Assembly (NCBI GenBank): GCA_002726655.1
Contig: PBRP01000130.1
Location: 1 to 40,141, forward strand
DNA length: 40,141 nt
Direction of reading: 5' to 3'
From: Gammaproteobacteria bacterium
GTDB taxonomy: Bacteria > Pseudomonadota > Gammaproteobacteria > Pseudomonadales > Azotimanducaceae
The notes under the pieces were generated by a model. That model saw nothing but the letters and a program-made list of their open reading frames with translations, searched no databases and had not been told where the DNA came from. Position numbers and translations under genes: made by a program. Of this stretch, positions 1 to 7,071 are shown one piece after another. The stretch's first letter is position 1; each line of letters starts with the position of its first letter.

Positions 1-270
1 AAGCTAGGAAACAGACGCCAACAATGTTGAGTAAACAAAAAGCTAGTCGCATCGCTTGTATAACCCCTTCTTTATTGCAAAGACGGTTTAAAAATAGCAG
101 GTATCCATCATTGCTAATAGCTAAGTTCAGACTTAATTTGGTATCTGAGCTAACAGTGTTGTTGATTTATTGAAATTGTCTATTTTGAAGCTTTGTCCGT
201 ATATACATCCGTATATACAGAAGGAGGCATTATCTGAAAGTAATGTATATCAGGGGCTTAGAGGAATTAG
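1..270. other. Intergenic region left of tRNA-Ser, no gene seen
   Basis: No convincing coding frame, RNA gene or terminator with a T tract is visible between the window edge and the 3' end of the tRNA. The only structure is a short tandem repeat at 196-219, listed separately. No integrase or duplicated tRNA 3' end is present, so there is no sign of an element inserted at the tRNA. Confidence 0.5.
196..219. repeat. Two tandem 12-bp copies with GTATATAC palindromes
   Basis: Two exact copies of TCCGTATATACA lie head to tail at 196-207 and 208-219. Each contains the 8-bp palindrome GTATATAC, so the pair reads as two palindromes with centres 12 bp apart, about one helical turn. That spacing suits a pair of operator half-sites, but no adjacent gene is visible to regulate. 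It may simply be a short tandem duplication. Confidence 0.5.
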
Positions 271-358
271 TGGCGGAAGGGGTGGGATTCGAACCCACGG
301 TGCCTTTCGACACGGCAATTTTCAAGACTGCTGGAGTAAACCACTTTCCTACCCTTCC
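271..358 (-). tRNA. tRNA-Ser, anticodon UGA
   Basis: Read on the minus strand, the gene starts GGAAGGG and ends CCCTTCC-G-CCA, giving a 7-bp acceptor stem with encoded CCA. The anticodon loop CTTGAAA has anticodon TGA between stem arms GCAGT and ATTGC (one G-U pair). A long variable arm (GTGTC-GAAA-GGCAC) is typical of class II tRNA-Ser, and the T arm is GTGGG-TTCGAAT-CCCAC. It decodes UCN serine codons. A near-consensus promoter sits immediately upstream. Confidence 0.97.
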
Positions 359-367
359 ATGGCGCGC

Positions 368-396
368 AATATACGTTATTGAAAGGCAGTTGTTAA
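368..396 (-). promoter_or_regulatory. Sigma-70-type promoter of tRNA-Ser
   Basis: On the minus strand TTAACA (-35, 391-396) and TATATT (-10, 368-373) are separated by 17 bp. A GC-rich discriminator GCGCGCC follows, as in stringently controlled stable-RNA promoters. The expected start lies 0-3 bases before the first tRNA base at 358, so the primary transcript would have almost no 5' leader. The -35 lies 7 bp after the stop codon of the disrupted DUF3859 frame. Confidence 0.75.
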
Positions 397-402
397 GGCC
401 GG

Positions 403-862
403 CTACTCGGTTTCAACCTTGCCACCATCTTCAGCGTCCTCAGGTACAAAGACAGTGAAGGTCTTTTTTATAACTCGAGCCTGACCGTACCAGATTTCAA
501 ATACCCAGGTGCCGGGACTCCGCATATAATAGGCCACCTTTAGGACGCTGAAGTCCCGGTTCCGGAAATTTGACAACGGATGTCAGCCGGATAGGTTTGC
601 CTTTTGGGGTACTGTTGATTATGTACTGAATTCCGAAATTGACGCCCAGTCTTGCAGGGATGTCATTCGTGTACTCGACAAACCTCACCCCCTTTACGCT
701 ATCCCTGGCGATGGATGTCGAGGTGAAACCGGCAGCAGAAGTTGTGCTGGTGGTGTCGAATATGCCATACCCGACTATCTCGGCGACTCTCACCTGGAGG
801 TCGGTGGCATACGAAAGGTTTGCCACGCACATCAGAATCGTGGCCGGTATCAATTTATTCAT
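403..862 (-). pseudogene. DUF3859-family exported protein, frame-disrupted
   Basis: The first frame (862 down to 497, 121 residues) opens with a signal peptide (MNKLIPATILMCVANLSYA). It continues with features I recognise from DUF3859: the early VGYGIFD segment, LGVNFGIQYIIN and VVKFPEPGL. It then loses the family pattern and stops. The family's C-terminal part (SPGTWVFEIWYG, then ARVIKKTFTVFVP and an acidic tail) is present in another frame and ends at a stop at 403-405. The break lies around 500-545. The family also usually has a stretch between FPxPGL and the GxW strand that seems short here, so a small deletion with the frameshift is possible. A good ribosome site (GGGAG) precedes the start. 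Either a real pseudogene or a sequencing indel; function unknown. Confidence 0.7.
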
Positions 863-1154
863 TGGTGTACTCCCGAATTTTGATTCTGCTTGAATTCAGG
901 TTCCACTGGAAGCCCTTGAATTATCTTTCATCACCCTCACATATTTCATACTGGTGTATAAGCTGAAAGGCAAGCTGAAATTTAGGTAATCTAAAGCTTC
1001 ATGATGTGCCTCTATCATATTGTTTTTATTGGAATTATATGAATCATGACTTGATTTTGGCGTTGCATGCCGTAAACTTTTGGTTTTTAACGGGACATTA
1101 ATGCGGTAATTTAGTGTCTATTATATTTGAAGCTCCATAACAGGATGAATATCG
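863..1154. other. Divergent intergenic region between DUF3859 gene and yccA
   Basis: This 292-bp AT-rich spacer must hold the promoters of both divergent genes. Possible plus-strand boxes before yccA are TTAATG and TATATT about 18 bp apart, but the match is weak. AAGCTGAAA occurs twice near 960-980. No coding frame or stable RNA structure is evident. Confidence 0.4.
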
Positions 1155-1832
1155 ATGGCTGATGCCCAATTTATTACAGACCGTCCACAAGCGGTTATTT
1201 CCTCCCATAAGGTACTTCGCAACACCTATATGTTGCTGTCCCTGACGCTCTTATTCAGCGCAATGATGGCTGGCGTTGCTATTGCAATTAATGCCCCTCA
1301 TATGGGGTTAATGTCTATTCTTGTCATGCTCGGCCTGCTGTTTGGTGTCCATAAGTTGAAAAACAGCGTCTGGGGTATCGCGATGGTCTTCGCTTTTACC
1401 GGCTTTATGGGCTTTGCCCTTGGCCCGCTTGTCAATTTCTATCTGCAGACGGCTTCAGGTTCACAAACAGTGATGACGGCCCTGGGGTTAACCGGAATGG
1501 TTTTCCTGTCACTGTCTGGATATGTTCTGGTCTCGCAAAAGGATTTTTCGTATCTGTCCGGTTTCCTGATGACAGGCCTGGTCGTGATATTCGGCTCGAT
1601 GTTGCTGATGTTCATCGGCAGCATGTTCGGCTTCTATGTATCCGGACTGCACCTTGCACTTTCGGCGGCTATCGTATTCCTGATGTCAGGGTTTATCCTC
1701 TATGACACCAGCCGCATCCTACATGGCGGCGAAACCAATTATCTGATGGCGACCGTCGCCCTGTACTTAGACATATACAATCTGTTCGTCAGCCTGCTGC
1801 ATTTACTTGGCGCTTTTGGGGGCGACGACTAA
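1155..1832 (+). CDS. yccA: YccA / Bax inhibitor-1 family membrane protein
   Basis: A 225-residue, very hydrophobic protein with about seven predicted membrane segments starting near residue 22. The order of segments and the C-terminal LYDTSRILHGGETNY...ALYLDIYNLFVSLLHLLG are characteristic of the BI-1/TMBIM family, to which E. coli YccA belongs. YccA acts in the inner membrane and is known as a substrate and modulator of the FtsH protease, protecting SecY from degradation. The start has AGGA about nine bases upstream. It sits between tRNA-Ser and the tus operon, as in pseudomonads. A hairpin terminator follows, so it is probably a single-gene unit. Confidence 0.9.
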   Translation: MADAQFITDRPQAVISSHKVLRNTYMLLSLTLLFSAMMAGVAIAINAPHMGLMSILVMLGLLFGVHKLKNSVWGIAMVFAFTGFMGFALGPLVNFYLQTASGSQTVMTALGLTGMVFLSLSGYVLVSQKDFSYLSGFLMTGLVVIFGSMLLMFIGSMFGFYVSGLHLALSAAIVFLMSGFILYDTSRILHGGETNYLMATVALYLDIYNLFVSLLHLLGAFGGDD

Positions 1833-1849
1833 TATATCCACTCATCATG

Positions 1850-1887
1850 ACCCCTGGCATCTTTGTTGTGTTAGGGGTTTTCTTTTT
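1850..1887 (+). terminator. Intrinsic terminator after yccA
   Basis: ACCCCT (1850-1855) pairs with AGGGGT (1873-1878) across a 17-nt loop and runs straight into TTTTCTTTTT. The T tract ends nine bases before the tusD start, separating yccA from the tus operon. The stem is short and the loop long, so termination may be partial. Confidence 0.55.
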
Positions 1888-1895
1888 GCAGACCA

Positions 1896-2288
1896 ATGAA
1901 ATTTGCCATCGTCGTCCACGGCGCACCCTATTCTGATCAGGCACCATTATCCGCCCTGTCTTTTGCCCGGGCGGTGCTTGCTGAAGGACACGAGATTTAC
2001 CGCGTCTTTTTCTACCAGGATGGTGTTCACACAGGAAACAGGGCGATAACACCCCCCCAGGATGAAGTCAATATCCAACGGCTGTGGTCAGAACTGGCAA
2101 CGGATAACCACATAGAGCTCATCGTCTGTATTGCGTCAGCCCTCAGGAGAGGTGTGCTAGACCAGACTGAAGCTGACCGCTATGAAAAGTCCTGTGCAAG
2201 TCTGGACCCGGCCTTTACGATTTCCGGACTGGGTCAACTCATCGACGCTGGTCTCAATGCGGACCGGCTGGTGACATTTGGATGCTGA
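1896..2288 (+). CDS. tusD: Sulfurtransferase TusD
   Basis: TusD is a subunit of the TusBCD complex that carries sulfur from TusA to TusE, and so to MnmA, for 2-thiolation of tRNA wobble uridine. The 130-residue product matches family length. It has the DsrE-like N-terminal fold and the segment VCIASALRRG with Cys78, the sulfur-carrying cysteine position known from E. coli TusD. It is the first gene of tusDCBE, directly after the yccA terminator. No strong ribosome site is evident. The end overlaps or abuts tusC. Confidence 0.95.
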   Translation: MKFAIVVHGAPYSDQAPLSALSFARAVLAEGHEIYRVFFYQDGVHTGNRAITPPQDEVNIQRLWSELATDNHIELIVCIASALRRGVLDQTEADRYEKSCASLDPAFTISGLGQLIDAGLNADRLVTFGC

Positions 2289-2289
2289 T

Positions 2290-2643
2290 GTGAAAACGTT
2301 GCTGTTCGTAAATACCAGACCGCCACATGGCAGCGTCAAGGCACAGGAGGGGCTGGATGCCCTGCTCATGGGGTCTGCTTTTGCTGAATGCAGCGCCCTT
2401 TATCTGGGAGACGGTATTCTTCAATTGCTCGACGGACAGGATACGACGCAAACAGACCAGAAGAATTTCTCACTTACTTTTGGCGCCTTGCGGGACTATG
2501 GTGTTGATCAGGTTTTTTGCAGTAAAACTCAGCTGGATGATAAGGGCCTTGAACCGTCGGACCTTGTGATCAATGTTGCGGCATTAGTCGACAGAGATAT
2601 TGCGGCGCTATTTTCTTCCCATGACGTCGTCCTGAATTTCTAA
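2290..2643 (+). CDS. tusC: Sulfur relay protein TusC
   Basis: TusC is the DsrF-like subunit of the TusBCD sulfur-transfer hexamer. The conserved N terminus TLLFVNTRPPHGS and the EGLDALL helix are visible, and the protein ends VVLNF like other TusC proteins. I prefer the GTG start at 2290: it gives the family N terminus (M-K-T-L-L-F), has GGA seven bases upstream and starts just after the tusD stop. An in-frame TTG at 2278 would overlap tusD by 11 bp. The stop TAA overlaps the tusB ATG by one base, implying translational coupling. At 117 residues it is close to E. coli TusC. Confidence 0.92.
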   Translation: MKTLLFVNTRPPHGSVKAQEGLDALLMGSAFAECSALYLGDGILQLLDGQDTTQTDQKNFSLTFGALRDYGVDQVFCSKTQLDDKGLEPSDLVINVAALVDRDIAALFSSHDVVLNF

Positions 2644-2912
2644 TGGTCCTGCATACTTTCAACAGTATTCGAGCACTCGGGGTTTCCGGCTCTCTTGTAC
2701 AGGAACAGGATCATGTGCTCTTTATTGAGGACGGCGTTTACTGCCTCCTTGATGGAAGTTTGAAACTTGCCAGCAGCAACATCCATGTGCTGCAACCGGA
2801 TGCTGATACACGCGGGTTGTCCGGGCGAATCAGCCCTGAAATCCAGCGTGCAGACTATAAGGATTTCGTTCAGCTCTGTTGTGACGCAGATTCTGTCTGC
2901 AACTGGTTTTAG
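2643..2912 (+). CDS. tusB: Sulfur relay protein TusB (DsrH-like)
   Basis: An 89-residue protein beginning MVLHTFN, like the MLHTL start of TusB. It has the LLFIEDGVY-type strand and the C-terminal ISPEIQRADYKDFVQL motif. TusB completes the TusBCD complex. Its start overlaps the tusC stop (TAATG) and tusE begins four bases after its stop, so it lies inside one operon. Confidence 0.9.
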   Translation: MVLHTFNSIRALGVSGSLVQEQDHVLFIEDGVYCLLDGSLKLASSNIHVLQPDADTRGLSGRISPEIQRADYKDFVQLCCDADSVCNWF

Positions 2913-2916
2913 TAAG

Positions 2917-3228
2917 ATGGAACTGAACCTGGATAAGGAGGGATTCCTCCGTGAAATGGCTGACTGGAGCGAAGAGGCTGCTCAAAGTCTTGCAATGAAT
3001 GAAGGTATTGATCTAACGGCTGACCATTGGGAGATCATCAGCCTGGTTCGTGACTACTATCGGCAATACCAGGTCTCACCGCCCACCAGAGTACTGGTCA
3101 AGGTAGTGCGAGATCGACTGGGCGACACGAAAGGGAACAGCATCCACCTTATGCAGCTGTTTTCAGGTAAACCCGTGAAGCTGGTGAGCAAAATAGCCGG
3201 CCTGCCCAAACCATCCAATTGTGAATAG
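2917..3228 (+). CDS. tusE: TusE / DsrC-family sulfur carrier
   Basis: TusE accepts sulfur from TusBCD and interacts with MnmA during 2-thiouridine synthesis. The 103-residue product shows the DsrC-family core DHWEIISLVRDYYRQYQVSPPTRVLVK and the flexible C-terminal arm GLPKPSNCE, with the conserved penultimate Cys102. The start at 2917 is chosen because it gives the family length; the same frame is open further upstream but overlaps tusB. Only the tail cysteine is present, as in TusE-type rather than dissimilatory DsrC proteins. Its partner mnmA lies at 17136 in this window. Confidence 0.94.
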   Translation: MELNLDKEGFLREMADWSEEAAQSLAMNEGIDLTADHWEIISLVRDYYRQYQVSPPTRVLVKVVRDRLGDTKGNSIHLMQLFSGKPVKLVSKIAGLPKPSNCE

Positions 3229-3270
3229 CCTCACGAACTGAAATGGCTTTCCCGAAACTCTATTTGATGA

Positions 3271-4548
3271 TCAATTGAGAATGCTGGTAACACTACCCAT
3301 ATAGGGCTGCAATGCCTGCGGAACGGCAACGCTACCGTCAGCTTGCTGGTAATTTTCGAGAACCGCTACAAGGGTGCGGCCAACAGCAAGTGCAGAACCA
3401 TTTAGGGTATGCAGTAATTCTGGTTTTCCTGTGTCAGGGTTCCGCCAGCGTGCCTGCATGCGACGGGCCTGAAAATCAAGGAATTTACTGCAGGAGGATA
3501 TTTCACGGTACTTGCCCTGCCCTGGCAACCACACTTCGAGGTCATAGGTCCTGGCGGAAGAAAAGCCCAGGTCACCGCCACACAAATTGACCAGGCGATA
3601 GGGTAAGCCAAGTTTCTGTAGAATGTTCTCAGCATGCTGGGTCAAATCCTCATGGGCCTGGAGGGAATCATCCGGCCTGACCATCTGTACCAGTTCTACC
3701 TTTTCAAACTGGTGCTGCCTGATCATACCCCGGGTATCTTTGCCATGGCTGCCTGCTTCACTTCGAAAGCACGGGCTGTGACAAACGTACTTTAGCGGCA
3801 TACGCTCGCCAGCAATTATTTCGTTTCGCACAAGGTTTGTTACCGGCACTTCCGCGGTCGGGATCAGATAAAGCCCCCGGTCATCAGTCAGCTTAAACAG
3901 ATCAGCCTCGAACTTGGGTAATTGCCCCGTACCTGTCAGTGAATCACTGTTAGCGATGAAGGGTACATAGATCTCCTCATAACCGTGCTCATTGCAATGC
4001 ACATCAAGCATAAGCTGCACCAGTGCTCGCTGCATTTTTGCCAATGGCCCCGTGAGGGTAACAAAGCGGGCACTTGCAATTTTAGCGGCCATACCAAAAT
4101 CCATGTGACCGGTGTCTTCAGTGAGGTCTACATGATCTTTCGCCTGGAAAGTGAACTCGGTCGGATCTCCCCAGCTTCTGACCACAAGGTTATCATCTTC
4201 AGAGTCCCCTTCAGGAACTGAGTCATCAGGTAGGTTAGGAATTGCCCAGACAATTTCATTTAGAGCGGACTGGACTTCTTCCAGCGCTGACTTTTGAGCG
4301 TCCAACTGGTCACCCAGGGATGCAACTTCAACCAGTAATGGCTCGATATCTTCTCCCTTTGCCTTTGCTTTGCCAATGAGCTTGGAGCGTGTATTTCGCT
4401 CGGCCTGCAGGGCCTCAGTCTTTACCTGAACTTCTTTCCGCCGTGATTCAAGTTGCTCTATCGCGGGAATATCAAGTTCGAACTTCTTGACACGCAGCCG
4501 TTCAGCAACGGTTGGCAGGTCATTTCTTAACAGTTTTGGGTCAAGCAT
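3271..4548 (-). CDS. serS: Seryl-tRNA synthetase
   Basis: SerS charges tRNA-Ser, including the tRNA at 271-358, and supplies seryl-tRNA for selenocysteine where used. The 425-residue protein starts [11 protein letters not shown] and has the long N-terminal antiparallel coiled coil. The class II motif 2 is [20 protein letters not shown] and motif 3 lies in [16 protein letters not shown], followed by the typical C terminus. The start at 4548 is the family start; an in-frame extension upstream to 4581 is unlikely. No clear ribosome site precedes it. It is convergent with tusE and separated from crcB by a palindromic hairpin. Confidence 0.97.
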   Translation of the reverse strand: MLDPKLLRNDLPTVAERLRVKKFELDIPAIEQLESRRKEVQVKTEALQAERNTRSKLIGKAKAKGEDIEPLLVEVASLGDQLDAQKSALEEVQSALNEIVWAIPNLPDDSVPEGDSEDDNLVVRSWGDPTEFTFQAKDHVDLTEDTGHMDFGMAAKIASARFVTLTGPLAKMQRALVQLMLDVHCNEHGYEEIYVPFIANSDSLTGTGQLPKFEADLFKLTDDRGLYLIPTAEVPVTNLVRNEIIAGERMPLKYVCHSPCFRSEAGSHGKDTRGMIRQHQFEKVELVQMVRPDDSLQAHEDLTQHAENILQKLGLPYRLVNLCGGDLGFSSARTYDLEVWLPGQGKYREISSCSKFLDFQARRMQARWRNPDTGKPELLHTLNGSALAVGRTLVAVLENYQQADGSVAVPQALQPYMGSVTSILN

Positions 4549-4619
4549 CAGATTCGCTGTGGTCGGATTTTTGCGGCGCAAATAGTAACAGACCGCTGAT
4601 CATGCGTCACAAAAAGTGG

Positions 4620-4637
4620 CTTACCAGGCCTGGTAAG
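4620..4637 (-). terminator. Perfect 18-bp palindrome after crcB, probable terminator hairpin
   Basis: CTTACCAGGCCTGGTAAG is a perfect palindrome two bases after the crcB stop codon. On the minus-strand transcript it folds into a hairpin with a tiny GGCC tip, followed by CCAC and TTTTT. The four-base gap before the T run makes it an imperfect intrinsic terminator. It could instead be a dimeric operator upstream of serS, whose start is 71 bp further on. Confidence 0.5.
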
Positions 4638-4638
4638 T

Positions 4639-5016
4639 TCAGGGCAGAATGCGGGCAATATAGATACCAAGGGCAACTGAAAAAAGGCAGATCATTACAC
4701 TTGCAATAATATAGCCAAAAGCTGCCAGAAACCGTCCCGCTTCAAGCAACCCGAAGGTCTGGAGAGAGAAGGTTGAGAAGGTCGTGAATGCACCAAGAAA
4801 TCCGACCATCAGAGCAGAGCGCCAGATGACCGGGAAAGCCGCCCTTTCTACCAGAAATACGAATACCAGGCCGATCATAAAGGAGCCCAGTACGTTAACG
4901 ATAAGGATGCCGTAGGGGAACTCTTCACCAAAAAAGATGCTACTCAGGTTGACCGCCCAGAAGCGAGACAGGGCGCCCAGCGCTCCCCCTAATGCGATCG
5001 CGATAATCTCGGTCAT
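4639..5016 (-). CDS. crcB: Fluoride channel CrcB/Fluc
   Basis: CrcB proteins are small dual-topology membrane channels that export fluoride. The 125-residue sequence has four predicted helices, the GGALGALSRFWAV start, the central VNVLGSFMIG with the conserved Asn, and GFLGAFTTFSTFS with the phenylalanine/threonine pore motif. Its ATG overlaps the rarA stop by four bases (ATGA), so it is translated from the rarA transcript. No fluoride riboswitch is seen immediately upstream because it lies inside an operon. A hairpin follows the stop. Confidence 0.93.
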   Translation of the reverse strand: MTEIIAIALGGALGALSRFWAVNLSSIFFGEEFPYGILIVNVLGSFMIGLVFVFLVERAAFPVIWRSALMVGFLGAFTTFSTFSLQTFGLLEAGRFLAAFGYIIASVMICLFSVALGIYIARILP

Positions 5017-6356
5017 GGGTCTTTAGCCTTGTCAGATTCGTCGTAACGCCTGGAAGTGCTGGCTGCGTTCAACTTCTTCAGGTAATCCAGTTTTTCGGCA
5101 ATCCTGGCCTCAAGCCCCCTGTCCACAGGGTGATAATATTCCCGATCAGCTAATTCCCTCGGAAAGTAAGATTCACCGGCGACGAAAGCATCATCGTAGT
5201 TGTGAGCATATTGGTAGGTATCGCCGTATCCCATATTTTCCATCATTTTTGTAGCCGCATTGCGCAAATGCATCGGTACCTCAAGTGAGGGCTGCGAATG
5301 CGCATCTGCTTTTGCCTCAGAAAATGCTGAATAGACGGCATTGCTTTTTGCTGCTGACGCAAGATAGACAATAGCCTGGGCAATTGCCAACTCTCCTTCC
5401 GGGCTTCCCAGACGCTCCTGGACTTCCCATGCATTAAGTGCAAGTTGTAGCGCCCTCGGGTCGGCATTACCTACGTCCTCCGACGCCATTCTTACGACCC
5501 TCCTGGCAATATAGAGGGGGTCACAGCCACCATCAAGCATCCGTGCGAACCAGTAGAGGGAAGCATCCGGGGACGATCCGCGAACCGATTTGTGCAGCGC
5601 GGAGATTTGTTCATAAAAAATGTCTCCACCCTTGTCGAAACGCTTGAAGTCTGACCCGAGTACTTCTTCAACGATTGACTCAGTGATAAGGGTCGTTGTG
5701 GCAAGGTCGGTTGCCACCTCCAGAATATTCAGCGCCCTTCTTGCATCGCCGTCTGCCGCAAGGGCCAGTTTGTTGAGCACATCGGCATCCGCATCCAGTT
5801 TCATTTCCTTTAGACCTGGGGCCTGCTTCAGCGCACGTTCCATAACCTTAACCAGCTGGTCCACGGAAAGGGATTGCAACTTATAGATTCTTGCCCTCGA
5901 CAACAGGGCATTGTTCAACTCGAAAGAGGGGTTTTCCGTCGTGGCACCGACGAAGATAACCGTGCCATCTTCAACGTATGGGAGAAAAGCATCCTGCTGC
6001 GACTTGTTGAACCTGTGGGCCTCATCGATAAACAACAGGGTCTTCCGGTCCGTAAGCTGGCGCTGTTGTTTGGCCACGGCGATAGCTTCCCTGATGTCTT
6101 TTACCCCAGCCAGAACTGCTGAAATTGATTGAAAATGCACATCGCAAATGTCAGACACCATCCTTGCCAGTGTCGTCTTGCCAACGCCCGGTGGCCCCCA
6201 CAGGACCATGGAATGTAAACTGGATGTTTCAATGGCTTTCCTGAGGGGTTTCCCGGCACCGAGGATGTGCTCCTGGCCGACAAAGTCATCCAGGCTCCTT
6301 GGCCGCATTCTCGCGGCGAGAGGCTGGTAGGCATTACTATCATCAAACAGGGACAT
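5013..6356 (-). CDS. rarA: Replication-associated recombination protein RarA (MgsA)
   Basis: RarA is an AAA+ ATPase related to the clamp loader and RuvB that acts at stalled replication forks. The 447-residue protein shows Walker A GPPGVGKTT (about 54-62), Walker B LLFIDEAHRFNKSQQDAFLP, sensor 1 FVGATTENPSFELN and the arginine-finger region LLSRARIY. The C-terminal tetramerisation part (GCDPLYIARRVVRMASEDVGNADP) is intact. The start has GGGGCGG just upstream. The gene lies downstream of ftsK-lolA, as in E. coli, and overlaps crcB by four bases. Confidence 0.97.
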   Translation of the reverse strand: MSLFDDSNAYQPLAARMRPRSLDDFVGQEHILGAGKPLRKAIETSSLHSMVLWGPPGVGKTTLARMVSDICDVHFQSISAVLAGVKDIREAIAVAKQQRQLTDRKTLLFIDEAHRFNKSQQDAFLPYVEDGTVIFVGATTENPSFELNNALLSRARIYKLQSLSVDQLVKVMERALKQAPGLKEMKLDADADVLNKLALAADGDARRALNILEVATDLATTTLITESIVEEVLGSDFKRFDKGGDIFYEQISALHKSVRGSSPDASLYWFARMLDGGCDPLYIARRVVRMASEDVGNADPRALQLALNAWEVQERLGSPEGELAIAQAIVYLASAAKSNAVYSAFSEAKADAHSQPSLEVPMHLRNAATKMMENMGYGDTYQYAHNYDDAFVAGESYFPRELADREYYHPVDRGLEARIAEKLDYLKKLNAASTSRRYDESDKAKDP

Positions 6357-6438
6357 ATCCGCCCCTTATCTGACAAAGAATCACTGTGCTACACCGTCTA
6401 GGCACACGCTGGTCAATTTGAGCATGAGCAGGCTTCTA

Positions 6439-7071
6439 TTAACGGTCATCAATTACGTCGACATGCTCAGGAGCAGTGAAGCTGAATTTCCCCGCGGGGA
6501 TCTGCCCATTGATAACCACCTGGTTCAGGTTATAAATAGTCGCCTGCCCGTTTGCTGCCCTGACCTTAATTGATGCCGGTACCCCACCCTTGAATTCAAG
6601 GGTCAGGGATCGAAACAGGCTGGCGTCTGTAACCGGTTGCAGCAGAAAGTGCTCGCCCTCTTCATCTTCATAGCCGCTGATATGATAGGTATCTTCAATG
6701 CGGCCGACGTCAGCACTGAACAGTAGAATGGGAACCTGATTCAAGTTCTCGTTGAGCTTGCTTATTATCACCTGTTCCAGATCCTCATCGTAGGACCAGA
6801 AATTCACACCATCTGATACCAGAGATTGTAGTGAGGGTGCAGCCGTGTCTAGACGAAAATGATTTGGCTTGGCCAGCCAGAGCGCGCCACTATAGACAGC
6901 TGAGTGCTGCTCGCTATGTTCCATCGAATGTTGCTCGAAACTACCCGAGAGGGTGGATATATTGGACAGGTAACCGCTTAGCAATTCCGAATAGACTATG
7001 GCCTCATCACCGTATAGAGGCAAAGTCACAAGAAGAGAAAATGAAAATGCGAATCTAGTCAGGTGGCGCAT
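6439..7071 (-). CDS. lolA: Outer-membrane lipoprotein carrier protein LolA
   Basis: LolA shuttles lipoproteins across the periplasm from LolCDE to LolB. The 210-residue product has a signal peptide ending near LPLYG. It shows the LolA pattern LSGSFEQ, then [33 protein letters not shown] and a C-terminal [15 protein letters not shown]. The start overlaps the ftsK stop by 17 bp, indicating coupling. rarA starts 82 bp downstream, in the same order as E. coli ftsK-lolA-rarA. Confidence 0.94.
   Translation of the reverse strand: MRHLTRFAFSFSLLVTLPLYGDEAIVYSELLSGYLSNISTLSGSFEQHSMEHSEQHSAVYSGALWLAKPNHFRLDTAAPSLQSLVSDGVNFWSYDEDLEQVIISKLNENLNQVPILLFSADVGRIEDTYHISGYEDEEGEHFLLQPVTDASLFRSLTLEFKGGVPASIKVRAANGQATIYNLNQVVINGQIPAGKFSFTAPEHVDVIDDR

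Noticed and set aside
1-358. Attachment site for an integrated element at tRNA-Ser
   Set aside because: No integrase gene and no second copy of the tRNA 3' end are present in the window.
4639-5016. Fluoride riboswitch controlling crcB
   Set aside because: crcB starts inside the rarA stop codon, so there is no leader in which such an element could lie.
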